DNA from: a filamentous cyanobacterium CCT1
GTDB lineage: Bacteria; Cyanobacteriota; Cyanobacteriia; Phormidesmidales; Phormidesmidaceae
Assembly (NCBI GenBank): GCA_003017855.1
Contig: PYER01000001.1
Span: forward strand, 1-64,000
Direction of reading: 5' to 3'
Length of the DNA: 64,000 nucleotides
A model generated the notes under the pieces. The model saw only the letters and a list, made by a program, of their open reading frames with translations, was not told the DNA's origin and did no database searches. Each line of letters starts with the position of its first letter. The stretch's first letter is position 1. The position numbers and the translations under genes were made by a program. Positions 10,197 through 19,518 of this stretch are shown in pieces.

Positions 10197-10682
10197 CTAG
10201 AGAAGGGTACTGCTGCCAAGCTCCTCAGGAAACCCCTCATCAAAGATTTGCTCCCAACTGTAGGGACACTCCTCCGGAAACTGACCCAAAGGCAAATCTG
10301 TTTCAAGAGCCGCATCTTTTCGAGCAATCTGATAGATTTTCTCCAGCCAGTCCTGCGTCTGAATGCGCTTCAAACTCGGTGTATCGCCCAAATAACTCTG
10401 CACATTGATGCGCTCTCGCTGAATTGTCTTTACACAGCTGCGCGAGCGTCGCTCGGGTTGAAACTGCCATTTCAGCAGGTGATGCAAAATCAGTCGTACA
10501 GCGCTCACCAGCCAATCGCGCTCTCGTCGCCCCAAATCGCTTACCTCGTCGATCAAATGTTCCAGGTCGAGCTGGTCAAACTTGCCCTGCCGCAGCAAAT
10601 CAGCCATCTGCTCAGACCAGAGCGCAATATCGTGGTCATAGAGGGCCGCTAGATCCGATGATCGCGGCGGGTTAGTGGTCAT
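10197..10682 (-). CDS. DUF29 domain-containing protein
   Basis: LAALYDHDIALWSEQMADLLRQGKFDQLDLEHLIDEVSDLGRRERDWLVSAVRLILHHLLKWQFQPE is the DUF29 signature; start taken at internal Met of ORF 10197..10781. Confidence 0.85.
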   Translation of the reverse strand: MTTNPPRSSDLAALYDHDIALWSEQMADLLRQGKFDQLDLEHLIDEVSDLGRRERDWLVSAVRLILHHLLKWQFQPERRSRSCVKTIQRERINVQSYLGDTPSLKRIQTQDWLEKIYQIARKDAALETDLPLGQFPEECPYSWEQIFDEGFPEELGSSTLL

Positions 10683-10765
10683 GGCTTTCCAGCAGGGTTC
10701 AGAGTGCGTCTTATAGTCAAGTCTACTTCGTCGTCCTGGGGCTAGCGCGCCAAGGCGTGTCCTCA

Positions 10766-10840
10766 AACGCTCCAGCGTCATCTTTCCCAGGGCGCAGGAG
10801 TGCCAGGGGCGGCGTTCCCAGGCTCAGCGTGGGGACGATG
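10766..10840. repeat. dispersed hairpin-forming repeat, copy B
   Basis: cgctccagcgtcatctttcccagggcgcaggagtgccaggggcggcg...agcgtggggacgatg. Confidence 0.7.
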
Positions 10841-10846
10841 AAGCCT

Positions 10847-11161
10847 CTAGCTGTTCCTTCGCAACGGCCTCTTGTTACTCTGCACCAGCCTGCTGTTACT
10901 TTATGACAGCTCCCTGTTTCTTTGTACCGGCCCGCCGTTACTTTATGACAGCCTGCCGTTACTCTGTAACGACCTCTCGTTACTTTGCAACAGCCTTTCA
11001 TTACTGTGTAACGGCCTCGTGTTTCTTTGTACCGGCCTGCCGTTACTCTATGACGACCTGCCGTTACTCTATAACGGCTTCTCGTTACTCTGCACCAGCC
11101 TGCCGTTACTCTATAACGGCCTCTCGTTACTCTGTGTCAGCCTGCCGTTCCTTTGCGACAT
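10847..11161. repeat. tandem array of about 15 x 21-bp units, each centred on an imperfect palindrome (consensus cctgCCGTTACTCTGTAACGG)
   Basis: Exact 21-bp register counted unit by unit, e.g. cctgccgttactctgtaacga, cctctcgttactttgcaacag, cctgccgttactctataacgg. Confidence 0.9.
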
Positions 11162-11356
11162 CGCGACGTTCGTTTAGAGAAGGGTTAGGTTGCTGGTGCT
11201 ATTCTGCGTCTGCTTAAATCTACGTTATAAAAGGGGCTATGCCTTCGGTATGCGTTAACTTTCAGCGATTTCTGTCGCTCATATTGAGAAAGTACGCCAT
11301 AGTTTGTTCAATCAAGTTATTCAAACAGCATGTAGCGATGGGGCAGCGGCAAACCT

Positions 11357-12730
11357 ATGGCATTTGACGCAGGGCGGTTTTTTCGGGCCTGTAACCCCAG
11401 CAAAACCCTGAATCTCACCTCCCCTAACGACAAGCAGTACTATATCGACTTCTCCAGCGTGCGGGGCAGCGACCTGGTGCAGGAGCTCAGGCGCACTATT
11501 ATGCTGTCGGGACAGGAGCCGACCTGCCAGTTGTTTACAGGCCACATTGGCTGCGGCAAATCTACGGAGCTTTCTCGCCTTCAGCGCGATCTAGAGGCAT
11601 CGGGCTATCAGGTGGTTTACTTCGAGTCCACCGACGATTTGGATATGGGGGATGTCGATATCAGCGACATTTTGCTGGCGATCGCCAAGCAGGTCAGCAA
11701 AAGCTTGGAAGAGGCCAAGCTGCGACTGAGCCCCAGTCGCTTTCAGCAGCTAATCAAAAGCACCGCCGACCTGCTCAACTCTGAGGTGACGGGGCTGAAG
11801 ATTAAGTCTCCAGAGATGGGCGGCCTCAAGCTCGGGGGCGACCTGGGCCTCAGCGCTGAGGATGGCACCTATTCGCTCTCGCTCGGCATTGGCGAAATCA
11901 CCACCAGGGCTAAAGACAGCAAAGACGTGCGCGCCCTGCTGCGTCAGCACCTGGAGCCGCGCATTAAAACCATTCTCGACATCATTAACGGCGAGCTGAT
12001 CGACACCGCCAATCGGCAGCTGCTCGACCAGGACAAAGCTGGCCTGGTGGTGATTGTGGACAACCTCGATCGCATTGACAACAAGCCCCGCGTGCAGGAC
12101 CGCCGCCAGCCCGAGTACCTGTTTGTCGATCGGGGCGACCAGCTCAAGCAGCTGCGCTGCCACGTGATCTACACCATTCCCCTGGTGCTGTCGTTCTCGA
12201 ATGAAAAAGAAAACCTCACCAACCGCTTTGGCGCTAGCCCCCAGGTGTTGCCTATGGTGCGCACCCAAAACCGCGACAGCAGCCTCTGTGAACCGGGGCT
12301 AGAGGCTCTGCGGCAGATGATTTTGGCCCGCGCCTTTCCGGACCTGCCAGCCGACCAGCGCCTGGAGCAGCTGGGGCAAATTTTTGACTCTGCTGAAACC
12401 CTCGATCGCCTCTGTCTGGCCAGCGGTGGGCACGTAAGAAACCTGCTGGTGCTGGTCAACGACTGCCTGAAGAAGGCCGACCCGCCCATCACCCAAGCCC
12501 TGCTCGGCCAGGTGATTAGCCTGCGGCTGAGCGATCTGACCAAGGCGATCGAGGTCGAAGAGTGGGGCCTGCTGCGGGAGGTGCATCGCACCAAGGCCGT
12601 GCGGGGCGAGGGTGAATATCAGACCCTGCTGCGCAGTTTGTTTGTGTTTGAATATCGGGATGCGGGGCAAACCTGGTTTGACCTCAACCCTGTGCTATTG
12701 GCTGCTAAGGAACTCACGCCCGATGCCTGA
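11357..12730 (+). CDS. P-loop (AAA/KAP-like) ATPase
   Basis: Walker A GHIGCGKSTELSRL, Walker B GLVVIVDNLDRID. Confidence 0.8.
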   Translation: MAFDAGRFFRACNPSKTLNLTSPNDKQYYIDFSSVRGSDLVQELRRTIMLSGQEPTCQLFTGHIGCGKSTELSRLQRDLEASGYQVVYFESTDDLDMGDVDISDILLAIAKQVSKSLEEAKLRLSPSRFQQLIKSTADLLNSEVTGLKIKSPEMGGLKLGGDLGLSAEDGTYSLSLGIGEITTRAKDSKDVRALLRQHLEPRIKTILDIINGELIDTANRQLLDQDKAGLVVIVDNLDRIDNKPRVQDRRQPEYLFVDRGDQLKQLRCHVIYTIPLVLSFSNEKENLTNRFGASPQVLPMVRTQNRDSSLCEPGLEALRQMILARAFPDLPADQRLEQLGQIFDSAETLDRLCLASGGHVRNLLVLVNDCLKKADPPITQALLGQVISLRLSDLTKAIEVEEWGLLREVHRTKAVRGEGEYQTLLRSLFVFEYRDAGQTWFDLNPVLLAAKELTPDA

Positions 12731-15700
12731 CGTTTCGCCCTCTGAGATCGATCGCCACAATCAGCAAGCGCTGGACGAACTCTGCCGCCTGCTGCGCTTT
12801 TCGCAAGGGGAGTTTGAGCTAATTTTGGCGGTGTGCAACTCGACCCAGCAGCGGCACCAGCTGGTCGAGCAGCTGCGGCAGCAGTGCAGCATCGCCTTTG
12901 CCGAAATTACCCTCGGCCGGAGCACCACCACCCTCTTCACCACCATTCGCAGCCACATTGGCAGCTCGCCCCCAGTGGCCCTGATGGTCTACGGGCTGGA
13001 TGGCGTGCAGGACCAGCAGCAGCTCTTGGCGGCGACCAACCAGATTCGCGAAGAGTTTCGCCAGTTTCCGTTTCCGCTGGTGCTATGGCTCACCGACGAT
13101 GGCCTCAAGCACCTGATTCGTACCGCCCCCGACTTCTACACCTGGGCCAACTCGGTTACCTTTGCCACGCCGCCCGAGTTTTTTCTCGCTTTTTTAGATC
13201 AGCTGATTGCCGACGTGGGGCGGCAGGTGGTGGAATCACGGGAAAACCGCTTTCTCAGCAATCAGGAGCTGGGCCTCACCCCCGGCTCGGCCCGCTGCCA
13301 GGAGCTAGAGACCAGCCTGGCGGCCCTGGCTGAACACCGCATTGCGCTGACGCCAGCCCAGACCGCCGCGCTGGCGTTTGTGCAGGGCCGCATTGCCGAC
13401 CACAACACCCCAGCGGCCCGTGAGCACTATGAGCGCAGCCTGGCCCAGTGGCAGGCATTGGTTGAGCAAAACCCCGGCGCAGAGGCGATCGCCCAGTGGC
13501 GAGAAAACGTAGGCCACGCACAGTTTTACCTGGGCCTGTGGTGGCGCAACTACTCGGTGCGCCACCGCCGCGAGTTTGAACCGGCCTGCCAGCAGGCGTG
13601 CCGCTATTTTGAGCAGGCCGTACAAACCTTTGATGAGGCCCAGCGCCCAGAGCTGGCGGCTCGCTACATCAACTACTGGGCCGAAGCCCTGCACCGCCTG
13701 GAAGCGTGGGACGCTCTAGAGACGGTTGCCACCAGGGCAATGGCCCTGCACCAGGCTCAGGCCAACCCAATTCGGCAGGCCCGAGCTGAGGGCTTTTTGG
13801 CAGAAGTTGACCTGGCCCGTGAGAACCACAGTGCCGCCCAGCGCCACGCCGAAGCCGCCCTGGCATTAATTCAGCCGTTTGCCGACGGCAGTGCCGCAGC
13901 CTCGACGGCAGATCGCGATTTTTACGCCTGGGTGAATAGCTTTCATCGCAGTTGGTACCTGTTTTCGTTGGGCAAGGCCCAGATGGGGCAGGGGCAGGTG
14001 GATGCGGCGGTGCAAACCCTAGAGCAGGTGCAGCGCATTACCCAGCCGGAGTACGACCCGCAGCTCTACAGCCAAATGCTGGAGTACCTGCGCCAGGGCT
14101 ATTTTGAGCAGGGCCACTACCTGCAAGCGTTTGAGACGCGGCGACAGAAAGAGGCGATCGAGAGCCGGTTTAACTTTCGTGCCTTTGTGGGGGCGGGGCG
14201 GCTACAGCCTAAGCAGCAAATTACTAACCCGGCGCTGCCCACGGGTGGCCACGGCCCTGACCTGATTATGGCTTCGGGCCGCAGGCAGGATGTGCAGCGG
14301 CTGATGACCCGGCTGGAGCAGGATGAGTTTGTGCTTACGGTTGTCTACGGGCCGTCGGGGGTGGGCAAAAGCTCGCTGATTGAGGCGGGTCTGGTGCCCA
14401 CCCTGGAGCAGCGGCGGTTTGGCGGGCGGCAGGTGGTGCCCGTGCGGCTGTGGGGCTACGGCAACTGGGCGGCAGATTTGCTAGCAACTCTCCCCGCCTG
14501 GGAGGGGCCAGGGGTGGGTCAAACCCTTGACGCTGAGAATGCTATCGATACCGAAGATTTACCCACCCCGCCCTTTGGGCACCCCTCCAAGGAGGGGAGG
14601 GTTTTGGCGGTGCTGCGGCAGCAGACCCATCGGAACCGGACGGTGGTGCTGATCTTTGACCAGTTTGAGGAGTTCTTTTTTGCCTGCGACCAACCGGCAG
14701 ATCGCCTGCGCTTTTACAGGTTTTTGGGCGACTGTTTGGCCATGCCGTATATCAAGGTGGTGCTATCGCTGCGCGAAGACTATACCCACTACCTGCTGGA
14801 GTGCAACCGCCTGACGGACCTGGCGATTATTGACAACAACATTCTCGATAAAAAGTGGATTTACTACCTGGGCAACTTTAGCCCCGAGGATGCTAAGGGG
14901 GTGATTGATGACCTGACCCAGCCGACCCCCTATGCCCCTACGCCAGAGCTAGTGGAGCGGATAGTGGCTGACCTGGCGGCAGAAACGGGGGAAGTGCGCC
15001 CGATTGAGCTGCAAATTGTGGGGTCGCAGCTGCAGGCGGAGGGAATTGATACCTTGGCTGCTTACCAGGGCTGGCCACACACCGAGACCAACATTAAAGC
15101 GGCCCTGGTGCAGCAGTACCTGAACGATGTAGTGCAAGACTGCGGCCCGGCGGCCCACCAGCAGTTGGCGAACCTGGTGCTGTATTTGCTGACAGATGAT
15201 AAAGGTACGCGCCCGCGCAAAAGCAAGTCTGAGCTGGCTAACGAGTTGCAGGCGTTGACGGCCCAGGCGGCGATGGAGGCAACGCCCTTTGGGCTGGTGC
15301 TGCAAGTGCTGACGGAGTCGGGGCTGGTGGTGCAGCTGCCGGAAGCGCCAGAGGAGCGCTACCAGCTGGTGCATGACTATTTGGCGGCGTTTATACACCA
15401 GCAGCAGGCCCCGCAGCTAGAGGCGCTGATGGCCGAGCTAGAAGACGAGAAACGTCAGCGACGGTTGGCAGAGGCCGAGAAGGCCGAGCTGGCGGTGGCG
15501 AATCAAAAAGCCAGGCGGCGGCTGGCGCTGAGTGGCGGTTTGCTGGCAGCGTCGCTGATTGGGGTGGCGGTGGCGGTGCCGAGTGCAATTTCGGCCTTTC
15601 GGGTGGCTGAGGCCAAAATTTCTGAGGCTGAGCAGGCGCAGCGGGGAGCTGAGGTGGCTCGCCAGGCAGAGAAGGATGCCAACCAAGCCAGGGTAGAGGC

Positions 15701-17468
15701 CGATAAGGCTGCAAAGGCTGCTGCCGAGCGACAGCGCCAAGCGGATCGAGCGGCGAAAGCGGCTTTGGAACAGGCGAAAGCGGCCCAGGTAGCGGTAGAG
15801 GCGGCAAAGAATGCCGAAGGTGTAGCGGTAGAGCAGCAGCAGGCGGCACAACGCCAGGCCGCCGAAGCTCAGCAAGCGGCGACAGCCGCCGAGCAACTCA
15901 GGGCCTCGGCAGAGCAGCAGGCCAGAGATGCTAAACAACTTACTCGCGCGGCAGAGCGGCAGCAGCAGATTGCCCGCGAGGGTACCCAGCTTGAGCAACG
16001 TGGCAATGCCCTACTGCGGCTGGGGGATATTCGCTTTAGGCAAGCAGCAGGATTAATTGAAGCTCTGGAGATAGGGTATGCGTTAAAAACTAAACTGCCT
16101 GAAGCCAATCTCCAGAGCGACCGATTAACCTTAGCTAGCTACCCCGCCTACAGCCCTTTGTTAGCCCTACGAGTAACCACTAATACCTTTACCGAGCAGG
16201 CCAGCTATGAGGGCTATTTCCGAGGCTTTAGCCCCGATGAGCAAGGGCTTGTGACCTATTCCTCTAGCGATGGCAAGAGCCGCCTGTGGAGCCTCAGCGG
16301 CACCGAGCAGGCCAGCTATGAGGGTTATTTCCAGAGCTTTACCTCTGATGGGCAGGGGCTGGTCACCTCTTCTTCCCTGTTTACCTCTTCTTTTCGTGAT
16401 GGTAAGAGCCGATTATGGAGTCTTGATGGTATTAAGCAGGCAAGCTATGAGGGCTATTTCCAGAGCTTTACCCCTGATGAGCAAGGGCTGGTCACTTATT
16501 CTTCTAGCGATGGCAAGAGCCGCCTATGGAATCTCGATGGTACCGAGCAAGCCAGCTATGAGGGCTATTTCCGGGGCTTTGCCCCTGATGGGCAAGGGCT
16601 AGTCACCTCTTCCGACAACAAGAGCTATCTATGGAGTCTCGATGGTACTGAGCAAGCTAGCTATGAGGGTAGTTTCGAGGGCTTTACCCCTGATGGGCAA
16701 GGGCTATTCACCTCTTCCGACAACAAGAGCTATCTATGGAGTCTCGATGGTACTGAGCAAGCTAGCTATGAGGGTAGTTTCAATAGCTTTACCCCTGATG
16801 GGCAAGGGCTGGTCACCTCTAGTGATGGCAAGAGCCGCCTATGGAGTCTCGATGGTACCGAGCAAGCCAGCTATGAGGGCATCTTCAACGGCCTTACCCC
16901 TGATGGAAATGGGCTATTGACCTATTCCACAGGCAGCAATGGGTCTGCATCGTATACACAAAAGGGGGTAATCTCCGCATCTGGCGATGGCAAAAGTCAC
17001 CTGTGGAGTATATCGGGTATTCAGCAGGCCAGCTATGAAGGACTGCTCTTAGACTTCACTCCTGACAAGCAAGGGCTTGTGACCTATTCCTCTAGCGATG
17101 GCAAGAGTCGCTTATGGAATCTCATAGGCATGGAACAGGCTATCTATGAGGGTAAGTTCCAGGGCTTTACCCCCGATGGTCAGGCCCTGTACATTGATTC
17201 AGACTACGGCACCACTACTCTCAGGAGCCTGCAAGGTGAACTGCTCGCAGAGTTTACGGGCCGCATGACCATTAATTTTTCCGAAGACTTCGATCGCATC
17301 AGCGACGACGGCCAGTACCTCATCACCTCCTTAGACAACACCACCCACCGCATCTGGCGCTTAGATAACGGCCTAGACGACCTGCTAGCCCGTGGGTGCA
17401 ACCTGTTAGAGAGCTACTTCACCGCCAATCCCGACCAGCGCGAAGCTCTGGGTATTTGCTTAGAGTAG
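12723..17468 (+). CDS. nSTAND1-like NTPase with TPR-like region, transmembrane segment, Ala/Gln coiled coil and C-terminal WD-like 35-aa repeats
   Basis: Walker A VVYGPSGVGKSSLIEAGLVPTLEQ, TVVLIFDQFEEFFF; TM RRRLALSGGLLAASLIGVAVAVPSAI; repeats LWSLDGTEQASYEGSFEGFTPDGQGLFTSSDNKSY. ATG at 12723 overlaps the upstream stop (ATGCCTGA). Confidence 0.8.
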   Translation: MPDVSPSEIDRHNQQALDELCRLLRFSQGEFELILAVCNSTQQRHQLVEQLRQQCSIAFAEITLGRSTTTLFTTIRSHIGSSPPVALMVYGLDGVQDQQQLLAATNQIREEFRQFPFPLVLWLTDDGLKHLIRTAPDFYTWANSVTFATPPEFFLAFLDQLIADVGRQVVESRENRFLSNQELGLTPGSARCQELETSLAALAEHRIALTPAQTAALAFVQGRIADHNTPAAREHYERSLAQWQALVEQNPGAEAIAQWRENVGHAQFYLGLWWRNYSVRHRREFEPACQQACRYFEQAVQTFDEAQRPELAARYINYWAEALHRLEAWDALETVATRAMALHQAQANPIRQARAEGFLAEVDLARENHSAAQRHAEAALALIQPFADGSAAASTADRDFYAWVNSFHRSWYLFSLGKAQMGQGQVDAAVQTLEQVQRITQPEYDPQLYSQMLEYLRQGYFEQGHYLQAFETRRQKEAIESRFNFRAFVGAGRLQPKQQITNPALPTGGHGPDLIMASGRRQDVQRLMTRLEQDEFVLTVVYGPSGVGKSSLIEAGLVPTLEQRRFGGRQVVPVRLWGYGNWAADLLATLPAWEGPGVGQTLDAENAIDTEDLPTPPFGHPSKEGRVLAVLRQQTHRNRTVVLIFDQFEEFFFACDQPADRLRFYRFLGDCLAMPYIKVVLSLREDYTHYLLECNRLTDLAIIDNNILDKKWIYYLGNFSPEDAKGVIDDLTQPTPYAPTPELVERIVADLAAETGEVRPIELQIVGSQLQAEGIDTLAAYQGWPHTETNIKAALVQQYLNDVVQDCGPAAHQQLANLVLYLLTDDKGTRPRKSKSELANELQALTAQAAMEATPFGLVLQVLTESGLVVQLPEAPEERYQLVHDYLAAFIHQQQAPQLEALMAELEDEKRQRRLAEAEKAELAVANQKARRRLALSGGLLAASLIGVAVAVPSAISAFRVAEAKISEAEQAQRGAEVARQAEKDANQARVEADKAAKAAAERQRQADRAAKAALEQAKAAQVAVEAAKNAEGVAVEQQQAAQRQAAEAQQAATAAEQLRASAEQQARDAKQLTRAAERQQQIAREGTQLEQRGNALLRLGDIRFRQAAGLIEALEIGYALKTKLPEANLQSDRLTLASYPAYSPLLALRVTTNTFTEQASYEGYFRGFSPDEQGLVTYSSSDGKSRLWSLSGTEQASYEGYFQSFTSDGQGLVTSSSLFTSSFRDGKSRLWSLDGIKQASYEGYFQSFTPDEQGLVTYSSSDGKSRLWNLDGTEQASYEGYFRGFAPDGQGLVTSSDNKSYLWSLDGTEQASYEGSFEGFTPDGQGLFTSSDNKSYLWSLDGTEQASYEGSFNSFTPDGQGLVTSSDGKSRLWSLDGTEQASYEGIFNGLTPDGNGLLTYSTGSNGSASYTQKGVISASGDGKSHLWSISGIQQASYEGLLLDFTPDKQGLVTYSSSDGKSRLWNLIGMEQAIYEGKFQGFTPDGQALYIDSDYGTTTLRSLQGELLAEFTGRMTINFSEDFDRISDDGQYLITSLDNTTHRIWRLDNGLDDLLARGCNLLESYFTANPDQREALGICLE
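16190..17165 (+). repeat. in-frame tandem coding repeats (~105-nt core period)
   Basis: cacctcttccgacaacaagagctatctatggagtctcgatggtactgagcaagctagctatgagggtagtttc recurs 105 nt apart (16604 and 16709), with related units on both sides. Confidence 0.85.
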
Positions 17469-17474
17469 TCGGCT

Positions 17475-17504
17475 CATCGTCCCACGCTCCGCGTGGAGAC
17501 GATG
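17475..17504. terminator. strong inverted repeat downstream of the STAND gene (related to the ends of the dispersed repeat)
   Basis: CATCGTCCCACGC-TCC-GCGTGGAGACGATG just after the stop codon at 17468; no clear U-tract. Confidence 0.45.
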
Positions 17505-17766
17505 GCAAACCTAAAATCGCCATACGGTTGTGTACGGCAGGCGAATGGCGTATTGTTTTTGACTAGAGTTGTTTCCGTGCAACTTCATCCCCGAACATTT
17601 GGTCGGCACTGGCAGGTGGTGACAACACCAACCAGCGCCTAACCCGTAGACAGGTCTAAGCTGTCCACAGGCTGTGCTTATTTTGCCACCCTGCGTTAGC
17701 TCTGCGTCTTGCGGTGGCCGAATATTCGGGGATTCCTACCAACCCCTCGTGGAGGAATCCCCTCAG

Positions 17767-18048
17767 ATGCTACAGATTCAATACTTTGTGCCGTCCCCGT
17801 TACCGGAGGCGGCCCTGCCCGTGCTGCCCGACGACATCCCCCAGCGCAGGCGCAGAAGGCTGCGGCTGTACCTGGTCGGCAGCGAGACCGACACCCAGCA
17901 CACCATCGACCACCTGCACCTGCACCACGCAATCGATCGCATCGCCTGGAACCCAAGGGCGATCGCCGTGCCCGCCAGCGGCGTCCTTATTCAACCCGAC
18001 CCTGGCGACGTGCTGCGCTACCTGCAACGCGACGGCCTGTTTGGGTAA
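17767..18048 (+). CDS. hypothetical protein
   Basis: 93-aa reading from internal ATG (MLQIQYFVPSPLPEAALPVLPDDIPQRRRRRLRLYLVGSE...). Confidence 0.4.
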   Translation: MLQIQYFVPSPLPEAALPVLPDDIPQRRRRRLRLYLVGSETDTQHTIDHLHLHHAIDRIAWNPRAIAVPASGVLIQPDPGDVLRYLQRDGLFG

Positions 18049-18080
18049 ATGCCTACCTGGATGCCCGTTTCCACGGGCAT

Positions 18081-18165
18081 TCATCGTCCCGACGCTCCAG
18101 CGGCATCCATATCAGAGCGCTGGAGCGCCAGGGGCGGCGTCTCCACGCAGAGCGTGGGGACGATG
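18081..18165. repeat. dispersed hairpin-forming repeat, copy C
   Basis: catcgtcccgacgctccagcggcat...gcgctggagcgccaggggcggcgtctccacgcagagcgtggggacgatg. Confidence 0.75.
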
Positions 18166-18172
18166 GCCAACT

Positions 18173-18424
18173 CTGACGATTGCTTTGCACCAACCTTCCG
18201 TTCCTTTGCACCAGCCTGCCGTTACTCTGTAACGGCCCCCTGTTTCTTTGTACCAGCCTACCGTTACTCTATGACAGCCTGCCGTTACCCTATAACGGCC
18301 TCGTGTTTCTTCGTGTCGGCCTCCTGTTACTCTGCAACGGCCCCTTGTTTCTTTGTGACAGCCTGCCGTTACTCTACAACGGCCCCGTGTTTCTCTGTGT
18401 CGGCCCGCCGTTACTCTATGTCGC
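18173..18424. repeat. second tandem array of about 12 x 21-bp palindromic units, same family as 10847-11161
   Basis: e.g. cctgccgttactctgtaacgg, ccccctgtttctttgtaccag, cctaccgttactctatgacag in continuous 21-bp register. Confidence 0.9.
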
Positions 18425-18791
18425 TACACCCAAAGCTTCCTCTCAAGCGGCAGCGCACCCTCTTATACTAAATCCTGCTTGAATACCCCCGATACCTCTG
18501 GGCGAATGCCATTCGCCCCTACGGTTTGGCCTTTTGGGAATCGGGGGTTTGTGATTCGGATTTGCTATTAGGGGTGACACCCTCCGTACTGCTACAGACT
18601 CATCAAAACGCCCTTGCCGCCAGCCTTTGCGCCTGACCCATCGCCCAAAAGTCACCCCCTTCACACAACCCAACTGCAACCGGGCCAAAACAACACAGAC
18701 CAGCCGATCAAGATCCGCAAAAACCTCGGTCTCGCTGGCGTGCGGCGATCGCTACAGTCAAAGAGTAGTTTCAACAGGGACATCTAACTCC

Positions 18792-19148
18792 ATGCCTCGC
18801 CAAAAACGCACCTCCAAATACCTCCCCCTCGCCGAAAAACGGAACGCGGGTACCCAGTCCATCGCTAAAGACCTCGACCTGGGCAACGGCATCACCACCG
18901 CCGCCTACACCGAGGCGATCGAAAACCTGCGCCAAAAGCTCCACGACTACAACGAATACATTTCTCTAATTGACCAGGCCGCCAACGCGGTTCAAGACGC
19001 CGAGCAGGTCGTCCGCGACTTTTCGGAGCGCATCTTGACCGGGGTCGCCACCCGCTACGGCAAAGACAGCGACGAGTATGAAATGGCCGGGGGTGTGCGT
19101 AAGAGCGATCGCAAGCGCCCCGCTCGCAAGCCCAAGATGGTGGCGTAG
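18792..19148 (+). CDS. hypothetical protein
   Basis: MPRQKRTSKYLPLAEKRNAGTQSIAKDLDLGNGITTAAYTEAIENLRQKLHDYNEYISLIDQAANAVQDAEQ...; start at internal ATG of ORF 18627..19148. Confidence 0.6.
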   Translation: MPRQKRTSKYLPLAEKRNAGTQSIAKDLDLGNGITTAAYTEAIENLRQKLHDYNEYISLIDQAANAVQDAEQVVRDFSERILTGVATRYGKDSDEYEMAGGVRKSDRKRPARKPKMVA

Positions 19149-19211
19149 GCAGCGGTACAGTATCTAGATAAAGACCCCACTCTGGTGCCCTAGCTCAGCT
19201 TGGGCACCCTG

Positions 19212-19290
19212 GTTTTGCGGCTCCGCCGCTCCTTTTGGGAGGCAGAGCCTCCGATGAGCATTCCACTGCAGAGCATTGGAACGAGGGAAG
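19212..19290. repeat. degenerate intergenic repeat of the type common in cyanobacterial genomes
   Basis: ttgggaggcagagcctccgatgagcattccactgcagagcattggaacgag (paired short inverted repeats). Confidence 0.4.
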
Positions 19291-19439
19291 CGAATACTGA
19301 ACCAGCGTTCTAGGCAGCGGCTAAAAGAAACTTTGAAACGGCGGCTTTCTCCCTTTAGGAGAGGCAAAACGTTCGCGATAGCGTTGCGGAGCAAGACGAC
19401 TCCACTTAGCCACCAAACTTTAAAACTCAATTTAGCAGC

Positions 19440-19480
19440 AAGGGTGAGGGAATCTAAACTTCCCTCACCCTTGTTTGTTA
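19440..19480. terminator. intrinsic, probably bidirectional terminator
   Basis: AAGGGTGAGGGAA tctaaac TTCCCTCACCCTT followed by gtttgtt, between convergent genes. Confidence 0.65.
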
Positions 19481-19518
19481 TTCCTGGTTTGAGGCGTATG
19501 CGATTTGGCTGACTTGTT

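Noticed and set aside
10847-11161. CRISPR array
   Set aside because: Continuous 21-bp units without unique spacers, units themselves diverged, and no cas genes in the window
10872-11217. ORFs 10872..11177 and 10903..11217 (7-aa repeat proteins)
   Set aside because: Generated by a 21-bp (multiple of 3) repeat that leaves several frames open on both strands; no start context or domain supports coding
18049-18482. ORFs 18049..18471 and 18180..18482
   Set aside because: Same reason: second 21-bp repeat array
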